A stretch of 64,000 nt of DNA from Lachnospiraceae bacterium (lineage in GTDB: Bacteria > Bacillota > Clostridia > Lachnospirales > Lachnospiraceae). The DNA lies in assembly GCA_021628825.1 (NCBI GenBank), contig JAJXRY010000002.1:558001-622000 (forward strand), in the 5' to 3' direction. The position numbers and the translations under genes were made by a program. Below, in pieces: positions 33,901-43,714 of this stretch (its first letter is position 1; every line of letters starts with the position of its first letter). The notes under the pieces are model-generated. The model was not told the origin of the DNA. It was given only the letters and a program-made list of their open reading frames with translations, and did not search any database.

Positions 33901-36308
33901 ATGGAAAAGAGAGAAGCGGGAAAGATTCAAAGAAAAAGTGATAAGGCAGTGAAGGAAGAACCGGATAAAAAGAGCTCTGCAGAGTGGCAGCGGGAAGAGG
34001 AATATTTAAACCAGACGCTGGATATCGTGAAGCGTAATGTGGAAAATTACGAGAGCGAAATCCGTGAGATGAGTGAGCAGATTGAGGAAATGCTGCAGCA
34101 CTATCACGACAATGATGTAGAAGTCTATACGCAGATGAGCAATACGGTAACGATGCGGGATCATATGCAGTCTGCCCTGAAGCGTAATCAAAGGGCGACA
34201 AAGAAGCCCTATTTTGGACGGATTGATTTTCTGGATGAGACGCTTCAAAAGGAGGAAGCCCTGTATATCGGACGCGGAGGAATTGCGAAGGATACAACGC
34301 ATCAGATGGTTGTGGACTGGCGTGCACCGGTAGCAAACGCGTACTATGAAAACGGATTGGGGGAATGCAGCTATCATGCACCGGATGGCAGGGAGCTTCC
34401 AATCCGTCTTGATTTGAAAAGGACTTATGAGATTGACAACGGAAGGCTGCTTGATTACTTTGACACGGAAGTGATTGCCAATGATGAACTTCTGACAAAG
34501 TATCTTGCGAAAAATAGGCAGACAGTTCTGGGTGAAATTATCGCAACAATTCAGAAGGAGCAGAACGACATCATCCGTAAAACGCCGTATCACAACATCA
34601 TTGTACAGGGTGTTGCCGGATCCGGAAAGACAACCGTAGCCATGCACCGGATTTCCTTTATTCTTTATAATTATGCAGAACGCTTCCGGCCGGAGGACTT
34701 TTATATCGTAGGAAGCAACCGGATTCTGCTGGAATATATTACCGGGGTCCTGCCGGATCTGGATGTGTATGGCATCCGGCAGATGACGATGGAACAGCTT
34801 TTTGTGCGGCTCCTGTATGAGGACTGGGATGAACAGAGCTGCTCCATTCTTGAAAATACAGCGGCTACACAGGGCGGCATGGACAGAGGTACCTTTGGGT
34901 GGTTTCAGGCTCTGACGGAGTTTGGTGCAAGGATCGAGGCAGAGAGGATCTGCATGGACAGTGTCGTTCTTGACCGCAGGCAGTTCGTGGAGGGCTTAAA
35001 GGGCGGCGTGGCCGGTGTGTTTGATGAGCGGGAAGGAGAGCCGCAGCCTTCGGATCTGGTAGAGCTTCTTAGTGGAAAGGCGATCCGGGATTATGTCGAA
35101 CAGACGAATGCTTCCGTGCAGACGAAGATCAATATGCTGAACGAGCGGCTGATTATTAAGATCAGGGATGAATTCCTGAATAACGGCCTGTGTTATTCGG
35201 AAAAGGAACGGAAAGCGATTTTGAAGGAGTACCGTGGCTATTTTGGCAAAAGGGTTTTTGATACCTCCATTTTTGAGCTTTATCAGCAATTTCTTCTGGA
35301 ACAGAAGCAAAAGGGATATGAGGTTTCTGTTCCGGAGAAGGCATACGATGTGTATGATCTGGCAGCGCTTGCTTATCTGTATAAGCGCATAAAGGAAACG
35401 GAGGTCATCAGCGAGGCACATCATGTCGTGATTGATGAGGCACAGGACTATGGAATGATGGCGTATGCGGTTTTGAAATACTGCATGAAGGACTGTACTT
35501 ATACTGTCATGGGCGATGTGTCACAGAATATCCATTTCGGTTTTGGTCTGGCAGACTGGGAGGAACTGCGCAAGCTGCTATGCAGCCGGGACGGGGACAG
35601 CTTTGGAATCCTGAAAAAGAGCTACCGTAACACGGTGGAGATTTCGGAGTTTGCAACCGGGATTCTGCATCATGGGAGCTTTGAACCCTATCCGGTCGAG
35701 CCCATTATCCGGCATGGAAAAGAAGTGGAGGTCAGGCAGTTTTCAACCAAAAGAGAGCTGTATGAAGAAACTGCCCGGAGGTGCCGTGCCTGGCAGAAGC
35801 AGGGGCTTAATACGATTGCGATTATCTGCCGTACGCCGGAAAAGGCAGAGCTTGTTGCAAGACAGCTTGGCAGGCTTATTCCGGTCTGTGAGAGCGATCC
35901 GGACAAGGCGGTTTTTCAGATGGGATCATGGTTCTTCCGGTTGTGTATACAAAGGGACTTGAGTTCGATGCCGTGCTGATTTTTGATCCGGATAAGGAAG
36001 AGTATCCGGTGGATGATGGACATGCGAAGCTTCTTTATGTGGCAGCAACGAGAGCTCTCCATGAGCTGTGCGTGCTGTATCGCGAGGATCTGACAGGACT
36101 TATTGCAGAACCTCTTCCGGAGGAGAAACAGAAGGAGACTGACCGGAAGGTGCAGCAACTGTTGGGAGAAGAAGGAACGAAGCGGATCCGGGAGGCGCAG
36201 AGTTCAGGACAGAAAGTCTCATATAATCAAAATGGATTGATTACAGATAGAAAAAGAAGAGCAAGGAAGAAAAACACTTCGGGAATATCTGCAGAGTCAA
36301 AAATATGA
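33901..36308 (+). CDS. HelD-like UvrD/Rep superfamily helicase (one frame break)
   Basis: Superfamily 1 ATPase of the HelD type, which in Firmicutes releases RNA polymerase from stalled complexes. An N-terminal coiled coil (EEEYLNQTLDIVKRNVENYE onward, residues about 25-75) would reach the polymerase channel. Walker A VQGVAGSGKTTVAMHR, motif II VIDEAQDYG, MGDVSQNIHFGFG, KSYRNTVEI, and after the break the C-terminal YTKGLEFDAVLIFDP and YVAATRALHEL. One G is missing near 35925. About 800 residues. Confidence 0.9.
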
Positions 36309-36372
36309 TAACACGATAGAAAATAATAATATAATAGAAAACAATAACATAATAGAAAACAATAAAGGTTCC

Positions 36373-37549
36373 TTGCAGTTAAATAAAAAAATATGGGAAT
36401 GCAATAGGAAAGAACGAATTACAGAACAAATTACGGGAAGAGTCGAGGAAAGAAACAAGCCAGGGAACAAGCCGGGAAACAAGCCGAGGTACAAGCCAGG
36501 AAACAAGACGGGAAACAGAAGCCGGGTTTTTCAGAGAATGAGCAGGAAAAAGGAGACGCAGCAGGAAGTCATCCAGCCTCGTCCTAAACTCCAGGTACGT
36601 CCGCGGGTGGCAGCCACCTTAAAGAAGCCGCAGGTTGTGACACCTCCGTCACAAAGTATGCTGCTTACCGGTGTTCAGCCCATTGTAATCAAATCAAAAG
36701 AACAGAAAGCGCTTGAAGCCATGCAGCGTGAACAGGAGGCAATCAAAGCACAGGCAGCAGAAAAGCTCCGTAAGGAGAAGCTTCGTAAAAAGAAGATGCC
36801 GGGAGTGCCCCTGTTTGGAGACATGCCGGAGAATGACAGGCTGCGTCCGGCAGGGCATTCGAAGATTGATCTTACCATCCGCTGGGTGCATGAGCGTCCG
36901 GACGGCCTGTATCTGCAAAGCCGGTATGGTATGCTGCGGATCTGTCCGGTTTCGAAAGGTGGTGTCCGTGTAAGCTTTCGCAGAGAGGACACCTTTGATG
37001 CACAGAAGCCGATATATGATAAAAATGGTTTGCAGTATGGTATGGCTGGTACTCGAACCGGCATGACAGGGACTCATACCGGAGCAGCAGATCCTATGGA
37101 TTCGTATATTGATTTGCATATAAAGTGGAAATATCGTGACAAGGGCAGTATGATAGAGATGACGACACCGGGACTTCTACTTGAAATTTATAAGGGAGCA
37201 GGAAGCATCCGCTTTCTTACGAAGGATCGGAAAGTGCTCTGCGAGGAGCGCAAAGCAGAGTGCCGGCTGATCGAGGCTGATAAGAGTTGGCAGTTCTTTG
37301 ACTGGAAGAAAGAGAAGATTTCCATTCCAAACCGGGGCAACAGCCTTGGCTTTTTCCATGAAGGGCAGTGCCCGCTATATTCATGGTAAGGAAGGAGAGA
37401 TGCTTCCCATGATGATTTCCGATCGGGGCTACAGTGTGGAAGTGTTGAACGAAGGTCCGGTCATCTGCTGTGATATTCCCACGTACGGATCTTATTTCCA
37501 AGTGGCGGGTACGGAAATTGATTATATTATGAGTCTTGAAGCAAATTAA
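36373..37549 (+). CDS. Basic-linker protein with GH31 N-terminal-like domain (one frame break)
   Basis: Unassigned protein of about 390 residues. Residues 1-60 are basic and repetitive (KPGNKPGNKPRYKPGNKTGN), 60-160 are Lys/Gln/Glu-rich, and 165-390 are beta-rich with KIDLTIRWVHERPDGLYLQS, GLLLEIYKGAGSIRFLTKD, NRGNSLGFFHEG, LPMMISDRGYSVEV and EIDYIMSLE. The last part resembles the N-terminal mutarotase-like domain of GH31 alpha-glucosidases, but no catalytic barrel follows. The start (TTG 36373) is uncertain. An extra G near 37366 breaks the frame. Function unknown; possibly the remnant of a larger enzyme. Confidence 0.5.
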
Positions 37550-37561
37550 ATGGCAGTGAAG

Positions 37562-37603
37562 CAGATATTTGGTTTGCAAAGCTCATGAACGACCAAATAT
37601 CTG
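37562..37603 (+). terminator. Hairpin after the GH31-N-like gene
   Basis: Perfect 12-bp arms CAGATATTTGGT (37562-37573) and ACCAAATATCTG (37592-37603), with an 18-base loop. Only a short TTTTG follows 12 bases on, so it may protect the RNA end rather than terminate. Confidence 0.5.
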
Positions 37604-37673
37604 AGTAGTATGAGGTTTTGGATGTGTGAGACGCTTGTAGAATAAAGCATACATGAGATCAAAAGCTATAAGA

Positions 37674-37965
37674 GGGTATAGAAACAGATAAAAATTCATA
37701 ATACCCACAAGAAAAAGGAAACAGGGGTATATAAAGAAAAATAGAGCTACTGTACCCAGAGAAAATTGGTGTATTGGGTATAGAGATAAAAAAATGACTT
37801 TAAAAATACCCATTGGGAATCAGAAATGTGGGTATATGATAGTAAAAGTGATTCCTATACCCGGGATAAATAAAAAGCAGAGGGTACACAGAGAAAAAGG
37901 AGGCGCTCATACCCATAACCAAAGCAAGCCTGGGGTATGAGCGTTATAAATACAGTCCAGTACCC
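37674..37965. repeat. Regular 51-bp array of inverted GGGTA/TACCC sites
   Basis: GGGTA occurs at 37674, 37725, 37776, 37830, 37882 and 37933; TACCC occurs at 37702, 37753, 37807, 37858, 37910 and 37961. They strictly alternate. GGGTA to TACCC start distances are 28, 28, 31, 28, 28, 28; TACCC to GGGTA distances are 23, 23, 23, 24, 23. The unit is thus 51 bp (17 codons) with conserved edges and variable interior. The last unit forms an 11-bp stem CGCTCATACCC/GGGTATGAGCG. The rest of 37550-38246 is AT-rich without a gene. Confidence 0.8.
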
Positions 37966-38246
37966 ATGAATGATAAAATTGTCATGATAAAAGCAAATTC
38001 ATATAATACGGGATCTGCCGGAGGACAAAGTTTATATTAAAAAGTAAAAAAACATAATAAAAAAATTAAAATAATTATACTGAAAATGGAATGATTATTT
38101 TAGGATGGAAAGAGAATAAAATGCTTACACTAAAATATGGAATACTCGACTTAAATTCTTAAATAACGAAATAATGAAATGAATGAATACAATTGCAGAA
38201 ATGAGAAAGAGATAGAAATATTATAAAAGTCAGGAGGATGACACAA

Positions 38247-39791
38247 ATGACAAGAGAAGAATATCAGAATCGTGTATTGGGATGCTTTGTAGGAAAGAAT
38301 ATTGGCGGTACGCTGGGAATGCCTATGGAGTGGGAACGCAGTAAGAATGACGTTACTTATTATACCCATGACATCACGGGAGATCCACTGCCGAACGATG
38401 ATCTGGATATCCAGATTCTGTGGCTGCTTGCCCTGGAAGAGCAGGGACTGCATATTGACAGTAAGATTTTGGGACAGTATTTTAACGAATACATGATCTT
38501 CACCCATGCAGAGTACGGTGTTGCGAAAACGAATCTCCGTGCGGGACTGCAGCCGCCGGTGACAGGAACCTTCCACAACAAATTTAAGGACAGCTGTGGT
38601 TCCTATATCCGTTCGGATATCTGGGCATGCTTATTTCCGGGAAATCCGGAAAAGGCAGCAGAATATGCTTTTGAGGATGCACTTGTGGATCATGGGAACG
38701 GAGAGGGCGTCTATGCGGAAGTATTCATGGCAGCCATGGAGAGTGCAGCCTTTTATGAAAGGGATATCCGTAAGCTGATCGATATTGGTTTAAGCTATAT
38801 TCCGGAGGAATGTACGGTAAGCAAGGCAATCCGCGACGCAATCCGTACCTTCGACGAAGGAATGAGCGTGGAACAGACAAGAGAATACCTGATGCAGCAT
38901 TACATCGGACATCTGGAGTGGCATGCAATTGCCAGAGAGGATGAGGAAAAGGGCTACAATGAAGGACCGATGGGCTTTGATGTTCCGTCCAATATGATGA
39001 TCATTATTTACGGATTGCTTTTCGGAGAAGGCAGCTATGAGAAGGCCATGTGCACAGCCGTGAATTATGGTGAGGACACGGACTGTACTGCTGGAACCAT
39101 TGCTGCTCTGTATGGAATGATGTATGGCCGCGACGTTTTTGAAGAAAAGTGGACGAAGCCGATTGGCAACAAGCTTGTTACGATCAGCATTGATCCTTTT
39201 CTGATGTATGGAAAGATTCCGAAGACGGTGGAAGAGCTGACCGAGCGGGTTACTGTTCTTTATGAGAAAGCACAGAAGGAATTCGGACTTACCGGATGGA
39301 GCGGAAATGTGGAAGATTTTTATGCAAAGCCGTATTTCCGGAATATTTACCGGGAAATGAACGTGGTACGCTTTGAATTCCCGGGCCTAAATATCCGTCT
39401 TGATTATTGCGGTGATCCGGTAATCCGCCGTGGCGAGCCCAAGAAGATTAAATTCATCCTTTCCAACAAATCAAAGTATGTGACTTCGGATCGTGTGAAT
39501 GTGTATTTATACGCAAGAGAAGGCTGTGAGATTCTCCCGCAGAAGGAGCAGAATATTTTCTTAAGCATGGCACATATGGGTGACGGTATCCGGGAGCTGG
39601 AATACGAAATTCTGGTGGAGGAACCGCTTCGGGCTTCCTACCGGTTTATTGCAGAATTTGTCTTTGAAGAGAATAAGAACAACTGCCCGATGGAGGTGCC
39701 GTTTGTGCTGCTGTCTGAAGCCGGACAGACCGTGCCGGTTGTCTGGGAGAAAAAGGGACCGGCCTGCACTCCGAATCTGCCGAGGGTGTGA
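38247..39791 (+). CDS. ADP-ribosylglycohydrolase family protein with C-terminal beta domain
   Basis: DraG-like hydrolase that cleaves ADP-ribose or related N-glycosidic bonds. The metal-binding residues are seen in LPNDDLDIQILWLLALEE and NYGEDTDCTAGTIAALYG; the N-terminus LGCFVGKNIGGTLGMPMEW is typical. After residue 345 comes an extra domain of about 170 residues rich in beta strands (VVRFEFPGLNIRLDYCGDPV, IKFILSNKSKY), not part of the catalytic fold. ATG 38247 lies nine bases after AGGAGG; ATG 38238 touches it. Intact. Confidence 0.9.
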   Translation: MTREEYQNRVLGCFVGKNIGGTLGMPMEWERSKNDVTYYTHDITGDPLPNDDLDIQILWLLALEEQGLHIDSKILGQYFNEYMIFTHAEYGVAKTNLRAGLQPPVTGTFHNKFKDSCGSYIRSDIWACLFPGNPEKAAEYAFEDALVDHGNGEGVYAEVFMAAMESAAFYERDIRKLIDIGLSYIPEECTVSKAIRDAIRTFDEGMSVEQTREYLMQHYIGHLEWHAIAREDEEKGYNEGPMGFDVPSNMMIIIYGLLFGEGSYEKAMCTAVNYGEDTDCTAGTIAALYGMMYGRDVFEEKWTKPIGNKLVTISIDPFLMYGKIPKTVEELTERVTVLYEKAQKEFGLTGWSGNVEDFYAKPYFRNIYREMNVVRFEFPGLNIRLDYCGDPVIRRGEPKKIKFILSNKSKYVTSDRVNVYLYAREGCEILPQKEQNIFLSMAHMGDGIRELEYEILVEEPLRASYRFIAEFVFEENKNNCPMEVPFVLLSEAGQTVPVVWEKKGPACTPNLPRV

Positions 39792-39852
39792 TGCCATATA
39801 ACAGTTTGTTCAGGCTGCGTAAGAACATGAGTCAGGAGTGAGCAGGCTCCTT

Positions 39853-39877
39853 TTGCCAAGCCAGGCAACTTTTTTTC
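39853..39877 (+). terminator. Short terminator after ADP-ribosylglycohydrolase gene
   Basis: TTGCC-AAGCCA-GGCAA stem followed by CTTTTTTT. The stem is only five pairs, but the T-run is strong and it lies just before the ileS promoter. Confidence 0.55.
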
Positions 39878-39882
39878 ACGTC

Positions 39883-39912
39883 TTGACAATTATACCTTTC
39901 GTGGTGTACTTT
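39883..39912 (+). promoter_or_regulatory. Promoter of ileS leader
   Basis: TTGACA (39883-39888), 18-base spacer, TACTTT (39907-39912). Transcription would begin just before the T-box stem I. Confidence 0.65.
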
Positions 39913-39916
39913 AACA

Positions 39917-40276
39917 TATATAAATAAGACAGACTACAAAAGGCATTGAGGAAGACAGTAGCCTTTTTCCAAACGTCAAAGAGAGCCGGGGAAGGTGAGA
40001 GCCGGTATTAGTAGGAAAAGGGGGAAGATCACTTCTGAGCCGTTTTGCTGAACCATCTGGTCAATGATTGAATGTATGTGACAGGCAGGCGCTGCTTTCA
40101 TACAACTGTTTACAGCACAGTCATTTGTCAGACCCAGTAGGTAAAACCGGAATCCTCCGTTATGGGAAGCCATATAAAACTATGAGTATGCTTATATAAG
40201 CCGAAAGCAGGGAGTATGTTGTAACAGGTGGTTGCGTGGTAATGATGCCTCGTCCTATTACACGACGGGGCTTTTC
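39917..40276 (+). promoter_or_regulatory. T-box riboswitch leader of ileS (isoleucine)
   Basis: Senses uncharged tRNA-Ile and lets transcription continue when it is bound. Stem I landmarks are AGAGAGCCGGG, GGTGAGAGCCGG and the specifier bulge GGAAGATCACTTCTGAG with codon ATC at 40028-40030. The T-box element is AACAGGTGGTTGCGTGGTAA (40223-40242). It keeps GGTGG but has TTGCGT where most have ACCGCG. The U of UGGU matches discriminator A of the tRNA-Ile at 12065-12138. The terminator is GCCTCGTC/GACGGGGC (40247-40271) plus TTTT. Confidence 0.92.
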
Positions 40277-40319
40277 ATATCAAAGGAATATTACTAAGTA
40301 ATATTCCTTTGATATGAAA
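40273..40319 (+). other. Perfect 22-bp hairpin between T-box and ileS
   Basis: Arms 40273-40294 and 40298-40319 (TTTCATATCAAAGGAATATT plus AC, and complement) with a TAA loop. It begins in the U-tract of the T-box terminator and lies about 50 bases before the ileS ribosome site. Confidence 0.85.
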
Positions 40320-40376
40320 GCCCTCCGGGCAGGATTGCACTGCGGCAGAGAGGAAATAAAAAGAAAGGAATGTACT

Positions 40377-43300
40377 ATGTATCAGAAAGTATCAACGAAC
40401 CTGAACTTTGTGGACAGGGAAAAAGAAACGAAGAAATTCTGGGAAGAGAATGACATTTTCCGCAAAAGTATGGAGAACCGTAAGGAAGGACCGACCTATA
40501 CCTTTTATGACGGACCTCCGACTGCAAACGGCAAGCCGCACATCGGTCACGTTCTGACCAGAGTTATCAAGGATATGATCCCCAGATACCGCACTATGAA
40601 GGGCTACATGGTGCCCCGTAAGGCGGGCTGGGATACCCACGGGCTTCCGGTAGAGCTGGAAGTAGAAAAGCTCCTTGGCTTAAATGGTAAGGAACAGATT
40701 GAAGAATACGGAATGGAGCCCTTCATTAAGAAATGTAAGGAATCTGTATGGAAATATAAGGGAATGTGGGAGGACTTTTCAGGAACCGTTGGTTTCTGGG
40801 CGGATATGGAGAACCCTTACGTTACCTATGATGATAACTTTATTGAATCCGAATGGTGGGCGTTAAAGGAGATCTGGAATAAGGGACTTTTATATAAGGG
40901 CTTTAAAATCGTGCCGTACTGCCCTCGTTGCGGAACCCCTCTGTCCTCCGCAGAGGTTTCCCAGGGGTACAAGGCGGTTAAGGAACGCTCCGCAATCGTG
41001 CGTTTCAAGGCAGTAGGAGAGGATGCGTATTTCCTTGCATGGACGACTACTCCCTGGACACTTCCTTCTAACGTGGCTCTCTGCGTGAACCCGGATGAAA
41101 CCTATGTGAAGGTAAAAGCTGCAGACGGTTATACGTACTATATGGCACAGGCTCTGCTTGACACCGTACTTGGCAGACTGGCAACAGAGGATAAGCCGGC
41201 TTATGAAATCCTTGAGACTTATAAGGGTAAGGATCTGGAACGCCGTGAATACGAACCGCTTTATGCCTGCGCAGGAGAATGTGCCGAAAAGCAGCACAAG
41301 AAAGGCTTCTTTATCACCTGCGATAACTATGTAACCATGACAGACGGTACCGGTATCGTTCACATCGCGCCTGCTTTTTTGGTGAAGACGATGCGAGAGT
41401 CGGCCGTGACTATGACCTTCCGTTTGTACAGTTCGTTGATGGCAAGGGATGCCTTACCGCAGAGACACCGTACGCCGGTAAGTTCGTGAAGGATGCCGAT
41501 AAGGATGTCCTTGTCGATCTGGATAAAGAAGGAAAGCTTTTTGATGCACCGAAGTTTGAGCATGAATATCCGCACTGCTGGAGATGTGATACACCGCTTA
41601 TTTACTATGCAAGAGAATCCTGGTATATCAAGGAAACCGCAGTAAGGGATGACTTGATCCGTAACAACAATACCGTAAACTGGATTCCGGAATCCATCGG
41701 TAAGGGACGGTTCGGCAACTGGCTTGAGAACATTCAGGACTGGGCGATTTCCCGTAACCGTTACTGGGGAACACCTCTTAACATCTGGGAATGTGAAGGC
41801 TGTGGACATCAGGAATGTATCGGAAGCCGTGATGAATTAGAGAAGCGTTCCGGCAATCCGGCTGCACAGACCGTAGAACTGCACAGACCTTATATTGATG
41901 AGATTACCATGGTTTGTCCGGACTGTGGTAAGACCATGAAGAGAGTACCGGAGGTTATTGACTGCTGGTTTGACTCCGGCGCAATGCCGTTTGCACAGCA
42001 TCATTATCCGTTTGAAAACAAGGAGATCTTTGAGCAGCAGTTCCCGGCACAGTTTATTTCCGAGGCCGTTGACCAGACCCGTGGATGGTTCCATTCCCTG
42101 ATGGCAGAATCCACCCTGCTGTTTAACAAAGCACCTTATTAAAATGTTATCGTTTTAGGCCACGTTCAGGATGAGAACGGACAGAAGATGAGCAAGAGTA
42201 AAGGAAATGCCGTAGATCCGTTCGATGCACTTGAAACCTATGGTGCAGATGCGATCCGCTGGTACTTCTATATTAACTCCGCACCATGGCTGCCGAACCG
42301 TTTCCATGGCAAGGCCGTTGTCGAAGGACAGCGTAAATTCATGGGAACTCTGTGGAATACTTACGCATTCTTTGTTCTTTATGCAAATATTGATAACTTT
42401 GATGCAACGAAGTATACCCTGGAATATGACAAGCTTCCGGTTATGGACAAGTGGCTTTTAAGCAAGCTGAATTCCATGATTATCGAAGTGGATGAGGATC
42501 TGGATCATTATAAGATTCCCGAAGCTGCAAGAGCACTGGAGAGCTTTGTGGATGATATGAGTAACTGGTATGTCAGAAGAAGCCGTGAACGTTTCTGGGC
42601 AAAGGGCATGGAGCAGGATAAGATCAATGCCTACATGACACTTTATACCGCACTGGTTACGGTTGCAAAGTGCGCAGCTCCGATGATTCCGTTCATGACG
42701 GAAGACATTTATCAGAACCTGGTACGCAGCATTGATAAGAACGCTCCGGAAAGTATTCATCTGTGTGATTTCCCTGTTGCAGATGAAAAGATGATTGACA
42801 AGAAGCTTGAAGAGGACATGAAGGAGGTTCTGGATATCGTTGTTATGGGACGTGCGTGCCGTAATACCGCCAACATCAAGAACCGTCAGCCGATCGGCAA
42901 CATGTTTGTAAAGGCGGACCATGCACTTACTGACTTCTATGTGAATATTATAGAAGATGAATTAAATGTTAAGAATGTAACCTTTACTGATGATGTCAGA
43001 GACTTTACCAGCTACACCTTCAAGCCGCAGCTTAAGACGGTTGGACCGAAATACGGCAAGCAGCTTGGTGGCATTAAGGAACATCTTTCTTCCTTAGACG
43101 GAAATGCAGCGATGGATGAGCTGAAGGCAAAGGGTGCACTTGTATTTGACGTTGCCGGAACTAAGGTAAGCCTTTCCGAAGAGGATCTTTTAATTGAAAT
43201 GAGCCAGAAGGAAGGCTATGTGTCTGAAGCAGATAACTACATGACGGTTGTTCTGGATACCAACCTTACACCGGAGCTTATTGAAGAAGGCTTTGTATAT

Positions 43301-43534
43301 GAAGTGATCAGTAAGATCCAGACCATGCGTAAGGATGCAGATTTTGAGGTAATGGATCATATCCGCGTTGCAATTAACGGCAATGAAAAAATTGCAGACA
43401 TTGTCCGCAGGAATGAAGAAGCTATCGCACAGAAGGTACTGGCAGATGAAATTCTGGTGGATACGCCTCTTGAGATTTCCAGGGAATGGAATGTCAATGG
43501 GGAAAATGTCACAATTGGAGTTGCCAAAAACTAA
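40377..43534 (+). CDS. ileS: Isoleucyl-tRNA synthetase (one frame break, one in-frame stop)
   Basis: Class I synthetase of about 1050 residues. HIGH-type motif PHIGHVLTR (PTANGKPHIGHVL), KMSKS motif QKMSKSKGN, editing domain (TTPWTLPSN, CDNYVTMTDGTGIVHIAP), Ile-specific GWDTHGLPVE and PEVIDCWFDSGAMPFAQHHYP. A T run near 41376 has two extra bases and shifts the frame. At 42140-42142 a TAA stands where the family has Lys (APY-K-NVIVLGHVQD). ATG 40377 follows GAAAGGAA. Under T-box control. Confidence 0.96.
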
Positions 43535-43564
43535 CATAAGGTTTAAAATATGGTAGGAAAGCGA

Positions 43565-43602
43565 TTCGGCACATTGACGTGTACAAGTTTCAATGTGCCG
43601 AA
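43565..43602 (+). terminator. Hairpin after ileS
   Basis: 13-bp stem TTCGGCACATTGA (43565-43577) with TCAATGTGCCGAA (43590-43602). It is followed by GTGTTTGT, a poor T-tract, so termination may be partial. Confidence 0.6.
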
Positions 43603-43632
43603 GTGTTTGTAAAACTTAAGCTGTGAACCAGC

Positions 43633-43661
43633 AGTTTTATGAATGGAGTTCTGAATAGTTA
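43633..43661 (+). repeat. Dispersed repeat, family C copy 2
   Basis: AGTTTTATGAATGGAGTTCT then GAATAGTTAT; compare 33531-33560. Here its end overlaps a TATAAT that may be the glgP -10 box (43659-43664). Confidence 0.5.
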
Positions 43662-43714
43662 TAATATACGGATAATTATGAGAATAAACGCGAAAGGGAG
43701 AATGGAGGCTCAAC

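Noticed and set aside
37674..37965. CRISPR-like array at 37.7 kb
   Set aside because: The conserved parts are only five to seven bases, alternate in orientation, and no cas genes are near. It is reported as a repeat of unknown nature instead.
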